Counted from the first letter of the stretch, positions 1 to 9,255 are shown. The stretch is 64,000 bases of DNA from Pseudomonas putida (GCF_002741075.1 NZ_CP016634.1:5508501-5572500); one strand, 5' to 3'. Numbers and translations are program-made. Notes: generated by a model not told the origin, from the sequence alone.

Positions 1-132
1 TGCTTGGAAAAAACAACGCTTTATTCCATCCTGCGCTAAGTCGGGTATAAGCAGCACTGACAGAGTGTGTATTCCTCGCCTACCCTCAATGCTGCTAAAT
101 CTGACAAACATCAGAAAAAGAAATAACAAAAG

Positions 133-142
133 AAGTTTTTAT
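133..142 (+). promoter_or_regulatory. candidate promoter/operator motif upstream of tcyJ
   Basis: The 213 bases before tcyJ hold no gene. They become strongly A/T-rich between about 110 and 150, in contrast to the GC-rich surroundings. The ten bases AAGTTTTTAT at this position recur exactly at 2585-2594, upstream of the sfnB-like gene, at a similar distance from the start codon (about 70 and 86 bases). A shared sulfur-limitation regulator such as CysB is an inference; only the shared motif and the A/T-richness are seen. Confidence 0.3.
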
Positions 143-213
143 TATTTCCAGGCCTATAAAGGCCACCTCTATAGTCGCCACCCACTACTTCCACAACAAG
201 CGCGGGGCCCTAC

Positions 214-1008
214 ATGACCATCTTCGCCAAACCTCTTCTCAACGCCAGCCTGGCCCTCCTGCTGGGTACCGGCCTGTTCAGCCAAGCCTTTGCTGGCGAG
301 CAGCTCAAGACCATCCAGGAAAAAGGCAGCATCAGCGTCGGCCTGGAAGGCACCTACCCCCCGTTCAGCTTCGTTGACGAGAACGGCAAGCTCGCCGGCT
401 TCGAGGTGGAACTGTCCGAACTGCTGGCCAAGGAGCTGGGCGTCAAGGTCAAGCTCCAGCCGACCAAGTGGGATGGCATCCTCGCCGCGCTGGAGTCCAA
501 GCGCCTGGACGTGGTCATCAACCAGGTGACCATCTCCGACGAGCGCAAGAAGAAGTATGACTTCTCCGAGCCCTACACCATCTCTGGCATCCAGGCCCTG
601 ATCCTGAAGAAAAAAGCCGAGCAGCTGAACATTCACAAGGCCGCAGACCTGGCTGGCAAGAAAGTCGGCGTAGGCCTGGGCACCAACTACGAGCAGTGGG
701 TGAAGAAGGACGTCCCGCAAGCCGACGTGCGCACCTATGAAGACGACCCGAGCAAGTTCGCCGACCTGCGCAACGGGCGCATCGACGCGATCCTGATCGA
801 CCGCCTGGCCGCCCTGGAATACGCCCAGAAAGCCAAGGACACCGAACTTGCCGGCGAAGCCTTCTCGCGCCTGGAGTCGGGCGTTGCCCTGCGCAAGGGC
901 GAGCCTGAGCTGCTCGCGGCGATCAACAAGGCGCTGGACAAGCTCAAGGCCGATGGCAGCCTGGCCAAGCTGTCCGAGAAATACTTCGGTGCCGACGTCA
1001 CTAAATGA
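214..1008 (+). CDS. tcyJ: cystine/polar amino acid ABC transporter, substrate-binding protein
   Basis: Periplasmic binding protein (264 aa) that would capture cystine or a related polar amino acid and deliver it to the adjacent permease and ATPase. Residues 1-27 form a Sec signal peptide ending in the type I cleavage context AFA. The mature part starts with the family-typical text IQEKGSISVGLEGTYPPFSF and continues as a complete bilobed family-3 (FliY/TcyJ-like) fold of normal length. The last four bases, ATGA, overlap the start of the permease gene, so the three genes form one operon. Cystine is the best guess because of homology type and the sulfur genes next door; another polar amino acid cannot be excluded. 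Confidence 0.85.
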   Translation: MTIFAKPLLNASLALLLGTGLFSQAFAGEQLKTIQEKGSISVGLEGTYPPFSFVDENGKLAGFEVELSELLAKELGVKVKLQPTKWDGILAALESKRLDVVINQVTISDERKKKYDFSEPYTISGIQALILKKKAEQLNIHKAADLAGKKVGVGLGTNYEQWVKKDVPQADVRTYEDDPSKFADLRNGRIDAILIDRLAALEYAQKAKDTELAGEAFSRLESGVALRKGEPELLAAINKALDKLKADGSLAKLSEKYFGADVTK

Positions 1009-1673
1009 TTTCCGAAAGCCTGCAACTTGTCATCGACTCCGCGCCCTTCTTGCTCAAGGGCGCGGGTTACACGGTGCTGCTCAGTGTCGGCGGCATGTTC
1101 TTCGGCCTGGTCCTGGGCTTCGCCCTGGCCCTGATGCGCCGCTCCAAGATCCTGCCGCTTGACTGGCTGGCCCGGGTGTATGTCTCGTTCTTCCGGGGCA
1201 CGCCGCTGCTGGTGCAGTTGTTCGTGATCTACTTCGGCATGCCGCAGATCGGTATCGAGCTCGACCCGATCCCGGCCTCGCTGATCGGCCTTTCGCTGAA
1301 CATGGCCGCGTACATCTGCGAAATCCTGCGCGCGGCGATCTCCTCGATCGACCGTGGCCAGTGGGAAGCGGCCGCCAGCATCGGCATGACCCGCACCCAG
1401 GCCATGCGCCGGGCGATCCTGCCACAGGCCATGCGCACCGCCTTGCCGCCGCTGGGCAACAGCTTCATTTCCCTGGTCAAGGACACCGCCCTGGCGGCGA
1501 CCATCCAGGTGCCTGAGCTGTTCCGCCAGGCGCAGCTGATCACCGCCCGGACCTTCGAAGTCTTCACCATGTACCTGGCTGTGGCAGTGATCTACTGGAT
1601 CCTGTGCACCATCCTTGCGCACTTCCAGAACCGCATGGAAGCGCGGGTCAACCAGCACGACCAGGAGCACTGA
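1005..1673 (+). CDS. tcyL: cystine/polar amino acid ABC transporter, permease
   Basis: Inner-membrane permease (222 aa) of the HisMQ family. Its hydrophobic segments begin around residues 15-40. The EAA loop that docks the ATPase is visible as EAAASIGMTRTQAMRRAIL near residues 123-141. The start ATG shares an ATGA overlap with the stop of the binding-protein gene, which implies translational coupling. Length and topology fit TcyL/YecS. The ATPase gene starts three bases after its stop. Confidence 0.85.
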   Translation: MISESLQLVIDSAPFLLKGAGYTVLLSVGGMFFGLVLGFALALMRRSKILPLDWLARVYVSFFRGTPLLVQLFVIYFGMPQIGIELDPIPASLIGLSLNMAAYICEILRAAISSIDRGQWEAAASIGMTRTQAMRRAILPQAMRTALPPLGNSFISLVKDTALAATIQVPELFRQAQLITARTFEVFTMYLAVAVIYWILCTILAHFQNRMEARVNQHDQEH

Positions 1674-1675
1674 AG

Positions 1676-2431
1676 ATGATCGTAGTAGAAGGCCTGACCA
1701 AGCAGTTCAAGGGCCAGACCGTGCTCAACGGCATCGACCTGACCGTCCAGCCCGGCGAAGTGGTGGCCATCATCGGCCCCAGCGGCTCGGGCAAGACCAC
1801 CTTCCTGCGCTGCCTCAACCTGCTGGAAACGCCCGACGCCGGACGCATCCAGATCGGCGACATCAGCATCGACGCCAACCGCTCGCTGGGCAGCCAGCAA
1901 GGCGCGATCCGCCGCCTGCGCCAGCAGGCCGGTTTCGTGTTCCAGAACTTCAACCTGTTCCCTCACCGCACCGCCCTGGAGAACGTCATCGAAGGGCCGG
2001 TGATCGTCAAGAAGACGCCCCGGGACAAAGCCGTCGAACTGGGCCGGCGCCTGCTGGCCAAGGTCGGCCTGGCCGGCAAGGAAGACGCCTACCCACGGCG
2101 CCTGTCCGGCGGCCAGCAGCAACGGGTGGCCATCGCCCGGGCCCTGGCCATGGAGCCTGAGGTGATCCTCTTCGACGAACCGACCTCCGCGCTCGACCCC
2201 GAGCTGGTCGGCGAGGTACTGGCGACCATCCGCGGCCTGGCCGAGGAGAAGCGCACCATGATCATCGTCACCCACGAGATGAGTTTTGCCCGGGACGTGG
2301 CCAACCGGGTGATCTTCTTCGACAAGGGTGTGATCGTGGAGCAGGGCGAGGCCAAGGCGCTGTTCGCCAATCCCAAGGAAGAACGGACGCGGCAGTTCCT
2401 GCGTAAGTTTCTGGGCACTGCGGCGGGCTGA
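1676..2431 (+). CDS. tcyN: cystine/polar amino acid ABC transporter, ATPase
   Basis: Cytoplasmic ATPase (251 aa) that energises uptake. All ABC motifs are intact: Walker A GPSGSGKTT near residue 36, signature LSGGQQQR, Walker B VILFDEPTSALDP and the switch His in VTHEM. I chose the ATG two bases after the permease stop because the protein then begins MIVVEGLTKQF, the normal start of this family; an upstream in-frame extension would lie inside tcyL. It is the last gene of the tcyJLN operon and is followed by a REP inverted repeat. Confidence 0.9.
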   Translation: MIVVEGLTKQFKGQTVLNGIDLTVQPGEVVAIIGPSGSGKTTFLRCLNLLETPDAGRIQIGDISIDANRSLGSQQGAIRRLRQQAGFVFQNFNLFPHRTALENVIEGPVIVKKTPRDKAVELGRRLLAKVGLAGKEDAYPRRLSGGQQQRVAIARALAMEPEVILFDEPTSALDPELVGEVLATIRGLAEEKRTMIIVTHEMSFARDVANRVIFFDKGVIVEQGEAKALFANPKEERTRQFLRKFLGTAAG

Positions 2432-2452
2432 TTTTCTCGCTGTCACCACTGA

Positions 2453-2525
2453 CGCATTCACGGGTAAACCCGCTCCCACAGAGTTCGACGCAAGCTCTGT
2501 TGGAGCGGGTTTACCCGCGAATGCG
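2453..2525. repeat. inverted pair of REP elements
   Basis: Two P. putida-type REP units face each other. The left arm (2453-2483) reads CGCATTCACGGGTAAACCCG and on to CTCCCACAGAG; the right arm (2495-2525) is nearly its reverse complement. Together they can form a long stem directly after the tcyJLN operon. They probably act as a transcription end or mRNA-stabilising structure, and as a target type for IS110 elements such as the one at 44.9 kb. Confidence 0.85.
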
Positions 2526-2584
2526 TGCGCGTGGGCGATACCAAAACCTGACCTTCTATAGATAGTCCAAAAAGTTAGTTCATA

Positions 2585-2594
2585 AAGTTTTTAT
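2585..2594 (+). promoter_or_regulatory. candidate promoter/operator motif upstream of sfnB-like gene
   Basis: This is the second exact copy of AAGTTTTTAT (the first is at 133-142). It lies in an A/T-rich island (about 2555-2612) that carries the promoter of the sulfur-acquisition genes. The neighbouring text ATAGATAGTCC and GGGTATATAG is also A/T-rich, but I cannot assign -35 and -10 boxes with confidence. Co-regulation with tcyJLN under sulfur limitation is an inference. Confidence 0.3.
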
Positions 2595-2680
2595 AAACCA
2601 ATAGGGTATATAGACCGGACCACCGGACCAGCAAATGTCTGTCGCTGCCAGCGACGCTTTCAACTATTGTGAGGTAAGGA

Positions 2681-3907
2681 ATGGTCTGGTCCACAAGCGA
2701 TCTCGACAGCTCACCCCCGCTACTGCCGGCCAAGGTATTGCGCAACGACGCCGAGGCCCTCCAGGCCGCCCGGGAATTGGCCGACGCGGCCCGCCAACAG
2801 GCTTCGCGCCGTGACCAGCAGCGCAAGCTGCCCTGGGCCGAGATCGAACAGTTCACCCGCAGCGGCCTGGGCAGCATCAGCATCCCCAAGGCCCATGGCG
2901 GCCCCGAGGTCTCGTTCCAGACCATCGCCGAAGTCTTCCGCGTGATCAGCGCCGCCGACCCGGCCCTGGGGCAGATTCCGCAGAACCAGTTCGGCATGAT
3001 CCAGCTGCTGCGCCTGACCGCCACCGAGGATCAGCAGGCCGCGCTGTTCCGCTCCGTGCTGGACGGCTGGCGTATCGGCAATGCCGGGCCTGAGCGCGGC
3101 ACCAAGGACACCCTCACCCTCAAGGCGCGGATCACCCGCGACGGCGAGCGCTATCGCATCAGCGGCGAGAAGTTCTACTCCACCGGCGCCCTGTTCGCCC
3201 ATTGGGTAGCGGTCAAGGCCCTGGATGAAGAGGGTCGCCAGCGCCTGGCCTTCGTGCGCCGGGGTAGCCCGGGCCTGCGCATCGTCGATGACTGGTCCGG
3301 CTTCGGCCAACGCACCACCGCCAGTGGCACCGTGCTGCTGGACCAGGTCCCGGTTGACGCCGAGCTCGTGGTGGACAACTGGCGCCAGCGCGACGTGCCC
3401 AATACCCAGGGCGCGGCCTCACAGTTGATCCAGGCCGCCATCGATGCCGGTATCGCCGAAGCGGCCATCGAAGATGCCATCACCTTCGTGCGCGAGAAGT
3501 CCCGCCCATGGATCGAGGCCAAGGTCGACCGGGCCAGCGACGACCCCTATGTGATCGCCGACATCGGCCGCCTCAAGCTGGAGCTGCACGCTGCCGAGGC
3601 GCTGCTGCGCAAGGCCGCCCAGGTGCTCGACGAGGTCAATGCCGGCCCGGTGGACGAGGTGTCGGCAGCCCGCGCCTCGATCGCCGTGGCCGAGGCCAAG
3701 GTGCTGACCACCGAAGTGGCCTTGCAGGCCAGCGAGAAGCTCTTCGAGCTGGCCGGCAGCCGCGCCACCCTCGCCGAGTTCAACCTCGACCGCCACTGGC
3801 GCAATGCCCGCGTGCACACCCTGCACGACCCGGTGCGCTGGAAGTACCACGCCGTCGGCGCCTGGCACCTCAACGGCACCCGCCCTGCCCGTCATTCCTG
3901 GATTTGA
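2681..3907 (+). CDS. SfnB-family sulfur-acquisition acyl-CoA-dehydrogenase-like oxidoreductase (copy 1)
   Basis: Flavoprotein (408 aa) of the acyl-CoA dehydrogenase fold, in the SfnB/DszC-like branch that acts with sulfur-source monooxygenases rather than in beta-oxidation. It has an N-terminal helical domain, a middle beta domain (KFYSTGALFAHWVAVKA) and a C-terminal helical domain ending in the family-typical LDRHWRNARVHTLHDPVRWK. The start is set by GAGGTAAGGA just before the ATG. It is followed at 120 bases by a clear paralogue and then by an FMN monooxygenase. Its likely role is oxidation of an organosulfur compound so that sulfite or sulfide can be released. The exact substrate is unknown. 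Confidence 0.8.
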   Translation: MVWSTSDLDSSPPLLPAKVLRNDAEALQAARELADAARQQASRRDQQRKLPWAEIEQFTRSGLGSISIPKAHGGPEVSFQTIAEVFRVISAADPALGQIPQNQFGMIQLLRLTATEDQQAALFRSVLDGWRIGNAGPERGTKDTLTLKARITRDGERYRISGEKFYSTGALFAHWVAVKALDEEGRQRLAFVRRGSPGLRIVDDWSGFGQRTTASGTVLLDQVPVDAELVVDNWRQRDVPNTQGAASQLIQAAIDAGIAEAAIEDAITFVREKSRPWIEAKVDRASDDPYVIADIGRLKLELHAAEALLRKAAQVLDEVNAGPVDEVSAARASIAVAEAKVLTTEVALQASEKLFELAGSRATLAEFNLDRHWRNARVHTLHDPVRWKYHAVGAWHLNGTRPARHSWI

Positions 3908-4027
3908 GCGAGCCTGCGCCTGCACCTGCGCTGAACCCTGTGGGCGCCACGAGGGAACCAGCGGGCGCTGGCGACAGCCTGCGATGGGGCGCAAAGCGGC
4001 CCCCTGCGATCCGCACTGGAGAAACAC

Positions 4028-5233
4028 ATGAACGCACTGACCCACCCCACCCCCAAGGCGGCGGTCATCACCAGCGATGCCCAAGCCCTGGCCGTCGCCG
4101 AAGACCTCGCCCAGCAATTACAGCGTGACAGCGCCCTGCGCGACCGCGAACGCCTCCTGCCTCACGCCGAACTCGAACTGTTCACCCGCTCCGGCCTGTG
4201 GGGTATCAGCGTGCCCAAGGCCTTTGGCGGCGCCGGCGTGTCCAACGTCACCCTGGCCAAGGTCATCGCCCGCATCGCCCAGGCCGATGCCGCCCTGGGA
4301 CAGATCCCGCAAAACCACTTCTATGCCCTGGAAGTGCTTCGGGTGAACGGCTCGCCCGAGCAGCAGCGGCGCCTCTACGCCGAGGTCCTGGCAGGCCGGC
4401 GCTTGGGCAATGCCCTGGCCGAACTGGGCACCAAGACCGCCCATGACCGCACCACCCGCCTGAGCCGTGACCGCGATGGCCTGCGCATCAATGGCCGCAA
4501 GTTCTACGCCACTGGCGCCCTATACGCCCAGCGCATCCCCACGTCGGTAGTCGATGATGCCGGCGTTCAGCAGTTGGTGTTCGTGCCTGCGGACAGCCCC
4601 GGCCTGCAGGTGATCGATGACTGGAGCGGCTTCGGCCAGCGCACCACCGGCAGTGGTTCCGTGGTGTTCGACAACGTGCAGGTTCACGACGAGGACGTGG
4701 TGCCCTTCCAGAGCGCCTTCGACCGCCCAACGCCCGTCGGCCCCTTGGCGCAGATCCTCCATGCCGCGATCGACACCGGCATCGCACGCGCCGCCCTTGA
4801 GGACGCCCTGCACTTTGTGCGCACCCGCAGCCGACCGTGGGTCGACTCGGGTATCGACAAGGCCAGTGATGACCCACTCACGCTCAGAAGCTTCGGTCAT
4901 CTGACCATCCGCCTGCACGCTGCCGAGGCCTTGCTGGAGCGGGCCGGGGCGTTCCTTGACCGGGCTCGCGACGACAGCAGCGCCGACAACGTCGCCGCCG
5001 CGTCCATCGCCGTCGCCGAAGCCCGGGCGATCAGCACCGAGGTGTCCCTCGCCGCCGGCACCACCCTGTTCGAACTGGCCGGCAGCCAGGCCACCCTGGC
5101 CGAGCACAACCTCGACCGGCACTGGCGCAACGCCCGCGTGCACACCTTGCACGACCCGGTGCGCTGGAAGTACCACGCCATCGGCAACTACTACCTCAAC
5201 GGGGAAAACCCGCCCCGCCGGGGGACCATCTGA
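4028..5233 (+). CDS. SfnB-family sulfur-acquisition acyl-CoA-dehydrogenase-like oxidoreductase (copy 2)
   Basis: Paralogue (401 aa) of the preceding gene. It shares the same three-domain layout and long matching stretches, including FTRSGLWGISVPKAFGG, DDWSGFGQRTTGSG and the C-terminal LDRHWRNARVHTLHDPVRWK. A GGAGAAACAC ribosome-binding site precedes the ATG. Its stop codon overlaps the start of the next gene (TGATG), so it is translationally coupled to the FMN monooxygenase. The two copies differ most in the middle of the chain, around the expected substrate side, which suggests different organosulfur substrates; that is an inference. Confidence 0.8.
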   Translation: MNALTHPTPKAAVITSDAQALAVAEDLAQQLQRDSALRDRERLLPHAELELFTRSGLWGISVPKAFGGAGVSNVTLAKVIARIAQADAALGQIPQNHFYALEVLRVNGSPEQQRRLYAEVLAGRRLGNALAELGTKTAHDRTTRLSRDRDGLRINGRKFYATGALYAQRIPTSVVDDAGVQQLVFVPADSPGLQVIDDWSGFGQRTTGSGSVVFDNVQVHDEDVVPFQSAFDRPTPVGPLAQILHAAIDTGIARAALEDALHFVRTRSRPWVDSGIDKASDDPLTLRSFGHLTIRLHAAEALLERAGAFLDRARDDSSADNVAAASIAVAEARAISTEVSLAAGTTLFELAGSQATLAEHNLDRHWRNARVHTLHDPVRWKYHAIGNYYLNGENPPRRGTI

Positions 5234-6621
5234 TGGCCAGAGAGATCCTGCTCAACGCTTTCAACATGAATTGCATCGGGCATATCAACCATGGCCTGTG
5301 GACCCATCCACGGGACACCTCGACCCAGTACAAGACCCTGGCCTACTGGACCGACCTGGCACGTCTGCTGGAACGCGGACTGTTCGATGGGCTGTTCATC
5401 GCCGACATCGTCGGCACCTACGACGTGTATGGGCAGTCACTGGATGTGACGCTCAAGGAGTCGATCCAACTGCCGGTCAACGACCCGCTGCTGCTGGTCT
5501 CGGCCATGGCTGCAGTCACCCGCCACCTGGGCTTCGGCCTGACCGCCAACCTCACCTACGAGGCGCCCTACCTGTTCGCCCGGCGCCTCTCCACCCTTGA
5601 CCACCTGAGCAACGGTCGGGTCGGCTGGAACATCGTCACCGGCTACCTGGACAGCGCCGCCCGGGCCATGGGCCTGGCCCAGCAACCCGAGCACGACCGG
5701 CGCTACGACCAGGCCGACGAATACCTGCAGGTGCTGTACAAGCTGCTCGAAGGCAGCTGGGATGACGACGCCGTGATCGCCGACCGTGAGCGGCGGGTCT
5801 ACGCCGAGCCGGGCAAAGTGCGCAAAGTCCAGCATCACGGCGAGTTCTACAAGGTCGAGGGCTACCACCTGTGCGAGCCTTCGCCGCAACGCACACCGGT
5901 CTTGTTCCAGGCAGGCAGTTCGCCCCGGGGCCTGGCATTCGCAGGCCAACACGCCGAGTGCGTGTTCATCAGCGGCCAGGACCAAGCCGCCACCCGCGCA
6001 CAGGTCGACAAGGTCCGTGCTGCCGCCCGCGCCGCTGGCCGCGACCCACGAGCGATCAAGGTGTTCATGGGCATCACCGTGATCGTCGCGCCGACCGAGG
6101 CCCAGGCCCGCGCCAAGCATGCCGAATACCTACGCCATGCCAGCCCCGAAGCGGGCGTGGCGCATTTTGCCAGTTCCACGGGTATCGATTTTGCCGCCTA
6201 TGGGCTGGACGAACCGATTGGCTTTGCCAAAAGCAACGCGATCCAATCGGCCACCCGCCAGTTGCAGGACAACGCCTGGACCCGCCGCCGCCTGCTTCAG
6301 CAGCACGCTCTGGGAGGCCGCTACGTAACGCTGGTCGGCGCCCCCGAGCAGGTTGCCGAACAACTGATCGAGTGGATCGATCAGACCGGCCTGGATGGCT
6401 TCAACCTGACCCGCACCGTGACCCCGGAAAGCTTCGAAGACTTCATCGACCTGGTCGTCCCCGAGCTGCAACGGCGTGACCGCTACAAGATCGCCTACGC
6501 CGAAGGCGCCCTGCGCGAAAAACTGTTTGGCGCACCTCATCCCTACCTGCCTGCTGGCCACCCCGGCGCCGCCTACCGCAACCCAACCCCTGCCCCGACT
6601 GGAGCCCTGCACCATGCTTGA
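5233..6621 (+). CDS. FMN-dependent monooxygenase, NtaA/SnaA/DszA family
   Basis: Cytoplasmic luciferase-like flavin monooxygenase (462 aa). In this family an FMNH2-dependent enzyme cleaves C-N or C-S bonds with O2 (nitrilotriacetate, pristinamycin, dibenzothiophene sulfone and dimethyl sulfide enzymes are relatives). The N-terminus AREILLNAFNMNCIGHINHG, the central GRVGWNIVTGYLDSAARAMG and the conserved QAGSSPRG are family hallmarks. It overlaps the upstream sfnB-like stop (TGATG) and the downstream metQ start by 8 bases. No flavin reductase gene lies in this block, so reduced FMN must come from elsewhere. A desulfurising role is inferred from context. Confidence 0.85.
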   Translation: MAREILLNAFNMNCIGHINHGLWTHPRDTSTQYKTLAYWTDLARLLERGLFDGLFIADIVGTYDVYGQSLDVTLKESIQLPVNDPLLLVSAMAAVTRHLGFGLTANLTYEAPYLFARRLSTLDHLSNGRVGWNIVTGYLDSAARAMGLAQQPEHDRRYDQADEYLQVLYKLLEGSWDDDAVIADRERRVYAEPGKVRKVQHHGEFYKVEGYHLCEPSPQRTPVLFQAGSSPRGLAFAGQHAECVFISGQDQAATRAQVDKVRAAARAAGRDPRAIKVFMGITVIVAPTEAQARAKHAEYLRHASPEAGVAHFASSTGIDFAAYGLDEPIGFAKSNAIQSATRQLQDNAWTRRRLLQQHALGGRYVTLVGAPEQVAEQLIEWIDQTGLDGFNLTRTVTPESFEDFIDLVVPELQRRDRYKIAYAEGALREKLFGAPHPYLPAGHPGAAYRNPTPAPTGALHHA

Positions 6622-7414
6622 GAAACTGTTCCGGCCCGTCGCGGCCGCTGTCTTGTCCCTGAGCCTGGCCGGCGCCGCGACCGCCGCCGAGCCGCTGAAG
6701 ATCGGCACCACCGCCGCCTTCGCCATCCCGCTGGAAGCCGCGGTGGAAGAAGCCCACAAACAAGGCCTGGAGGTGAAGCTGATCGAGTTCAGCGACTGGA
6801 TCGCACCCAACGTTAGCCTCAACAGCGGCGACATCGACGTGAACTACTTCCAGCACATCCCCTTCCTGGAAAACGCCAAGGCCGCTGCCGGCTTCAACCT
6901 GGTGCCCTACGCCCCCGGCATCATCAACAACGTCGGGCTCTACTCCAAACGCTACAAAAGTTTCGCCGAGCTGCCCGAGGGCGCCAGCGTGGCCATCGCC
7001 AACGACCCGATCAACAGCGGGCGCGGCCTGCAACTGCTGGCCAAGGCCGGGCTGATCACCCTCAAGCCGGGCGTAGGCTACAAGGCCACCGAGGACGACA
7101 TCGTCACCAACCCCAAGAAACTGAAGATCCTGCAAGTCGAGGCCGTGCAATTGGTGCGCGCCTATGATGACGCCGACCTGGTCCAGGGCTACCCGGCCTA
7201 CATCCGCCTGGCCAACAGCTTCGATGCCACCTCGGCGCTGCTGTTCGACGGCCTGGAGAACAAGGAGTACGTGATCCAGTTCGTGATTCGCCCACAAAGC
7301 AAGGCAGACCCACGCCTGGCGAAATTCGTCGATATCTACCAGCACTCACCGGCCGTGCGCGCTGCCCTGAACAAAGCCCATGGCAGCCTGTACCAGGCCG
7401 GCTGGGAGGGCTGA
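6614..7414 (+). CDS. metQ: MetQ-family ABC transporter substrate-binding protein
   Basis: Periplasmic binding protein (266 aa) of the NLPA/MetQ family. The ATG inside the end of the monooxygenase gene gives [20 protein letters not shown], a good Sec signal peptide. No lipobox Cys is present, so it is probably soluble rather than a lipoprotein. The mature chain has the family features [20 protein letters not shown] and [14 protein letters not shown]. Genes for the ATPase and permease follow without gaps. Because it sits with sulfur oxygenases, it may import an organosulfur compound rather than D- or L-methionine. Confidence 0.85.
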   Translation: MLEKLFRPVAAAVLSLSLAGAATAAEPLKIGTTAAFAIPLEAAVEEAHKQGLEVKLIEFSDWIAPNVSLNSGDIDVNYFQHIPFLENAKAAAGFNLVPYAPGIINNVGLYSKRYKSFAELPEGASVAIANDPINSGRGLQLLAKAGLITLKPGVGYKATEDDIVTNPKKLKILQVEAVQLVRAYDDADLVQGYPAYIRLANSFDATSALLFDGLENKEYVIQFVIRPQSKADPRLAKFVDIYQHSPAVRAALNKAHGSLYQAGWEG

Positions 7415-7415
7415 G

Positions 7416-8525
7416 ATGAGCAGCGCCAGCGCCCTCAAGGCGCCCATCCCGCAAGGCTCCCCGACGCCCGCCAGCGAGCAGGTCCTGCGCCCGGAGGTCA
7501 ACGAAGCCCATGTGCGCTTCATCGGCCTGGGCAAGACCTAGTCCGGCCAGGCGCAACCCGCCCTGCACGGCATCGACCTGAACATCCGTCGGGGCGAAAT
7601 CTTCGGCATCATTGGCCGTAGCGGTGCCGGCAAGTCATCCCTGCTGCGCACCATCAATCGCCTGGAGCAGCCCAGCCAGGGTCGGGTGCTGATCGACCAG
7701 ACCGACATCGCGCCCTTCGATGAAGACCGGCTCGTTACCCTGCGCCGACGCATCGGCATGATTTTCCAGCACTTCAACCTGATGTCGGCCAAGACCGTAT
7801 GGCAGAACGTCGAGCTGCCCTTGAAGGTCGCCGGCGTACCCAAGGCCGAGCGCCAGCGCAAGGTCAGCGAGCTGCTGGAACTGGTGGGCCTGGCACACAA
7901 GCACCCGGTGTACCCGGCGCAACTCTCCGGGGGGCAGAAACAGCGCGTCGGCATCGCCCGGGCGCTGGTACATGACCCTGAGATCTTGCTATGCGACGAG
8001 GCCACCTCAGCGCTGGACCCCGAAACCACCGCCTCGATTCTCGAGCTGCTGCGCGACATCAACCAGCGCCTTGGACTGACCGTGGTGCTGATCACCCACG
8101 AGATGTCGGTGATACGCGATATCTGCCACCGGGTGGTGGTGCTCGAACGCGGCGAGATCGTCGAGCAGGGCGAGGTCTGGCGGGTGTTCGGCTCACCGCG
8201 CCACGAGGTGACCCGCACGCTGCTCGCGCCCTTGCAGGCCAGGTTGCCCGCCGCCCTGCAGGCCAACCTGCGCGCCAACCCGACGGGCCCCGGTGATGCC
8301 ATGGTGCTGCGCCTGAACCTGCTGGGCGAGCCGCAGTTGTCGGACCTGTTCAACGACCTGGGCGGGCGGATACGTCTGCTTCAAGGCGGCATCGAGACCA
8401 TCGGCACCCATGCCCTGGGGCAACTGGTGCTGTCCGTGCAGGGCTCGCCCCATGCATCGCACCAGTTGCTCGAACGCGCCAGGCGCTGGGCCGAGGATGT
8501 GGAGGTACTGGGTTATGTGGCTTGA
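7416..8525 (+). pseudogene. metN: MetN-family ABC transporter ATPase with in-frame TAG at codon 42
   Basis: The full reading frame is 369 codons from ATG 7416 (one base after the metQ stop) and would encode a normal-length MetN. The ATPase domain has Walker [10 protein letters not shown], signature LSGGQKQR and Walker [14 protein letters not shown], followed by a C-terminal NIL regulatory domain. Codon 42 (7539-7541) is TAG, where homologues usually have an aromatic residue in the context GKTYSG or similar. No ATG, GTG or TTG lies in frame between the stop and Walker A; the next ATG is downstream of the P-loop. A restart would therefore lose the nucleotide-binding loop. Everything after the stop looks under selection, so this is a very recent nonsense change or a sequencing error. 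Confidence 0.85.
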
Positions 8526-9159
8526 TCGTCTGCTCGAAGGCTTGCTCGATACGCTGTTGATGGTGGGCGTGTCGTCGCTCATCGCGTTGGTGGTCGGCGT
8601 GCCGATGGCGGTACTGCTGGTCACCAGCGACAAGGGTGGGATCTTCGAAGCACCGGTGCTGAATCGGGCGCTGGGCGCGATCGTCAACCTGTTCCGCTCG
8701 ATCCCGTTCCTGATCCTGATGGTCGCGCTGATCCCCTTTACCCGCCTGGTAGTGGGCACCACCTACGGGGTATGGGCCGCCGTGGTTCCCCTGACCATCG
8801 CCGCCACGCCGTTCTTCGCACGGATCGCCGAGGTCAGCCTGCGCGAGGTCGACCATGGCCTGGTCGAAGCCGCCCAGGCCATGGGGTGCCGGCGCTGGCA
8901 CATCGTTTGGCATGTGTTGCTGCCCGAGGCACTGCCTGGGATCGTCGGCGGCTTCACCATCACCCTGGTGACCTTGATCAATTCCTCGGCCATGGCGGGC
9001 GCCATCGGCGCGGGAGGATTGGGCGATATCGCCTATCGCTATGGCTACCAGCGCTTCGACAGCCAGATCATGCTGACCGTGATCGCCATGCTGGTGGCCT
9101 TGGTGGCGGTGATCCAGCTGGGTGGGGATCGCTTGGCCAAGGGGCTGAACAAGCGTTAG
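8515..9159 (+). CDS. metI: MetI-family ABC transporter permease
   Basis: Inner-membrane permease (214 aa) of the MetI family with about five membrane segments. Characteristic text includes [20 protein letters not shown] and the EAA-type loop [20 protein letters not shown]. The ATG at 8515 overlaps the end of metN by 11 bases and is preceded by GGAGGTACTGG-type sequence. It is intact although metN has a premature stop. A hairpin terminator follows seven bases after its stop. Confidence 0.88.
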   Translation: MWLDRLLEGLLDTLLMVGVSSLIALVVGVPMAVLLVTSDKGGIFEAPVLNRALGAIVNLFRSIPFLILMVALIPFTRLVVGTTYGVWAAVVPLTIAATPFFARIAEVSLREVDHGLVEAAQAMGCRRWHIVWHVLLPEALPGIVGGFTITLVTLINSSAMAGAIGAGGLGDIAYRYGYQRFDSQIMLTVIAMLVALVAVIQLGGDRLAKGLNKR

Positions 9160-9165
9160 CCTTTG

Positions 9166-9186
9166 GGGCCGCTGCGCGGCCCTTTC
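9166..9186 (+). terminator. Rho-independent-type hairpin after metI
   Basis: Perfect 7-bp stem GGGCCGC / GCGGCCC with loop TGC, followed by TTTCG. It lies seven bases after the metI stop and ends the sulfur block. The T-run is short, so termination may be partial. A single REP-like unit (GGCCGCTCCTACACG, about 9195-9210) follows it. Confidence 0.6.
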
Positions 9187-9255
9187 GCGGCACAAGGCCG
9201 CTCCTACACGGGTACAGCGCAATCTGCGATGGGCTGCAAAGCAGCCCTAAGCATC

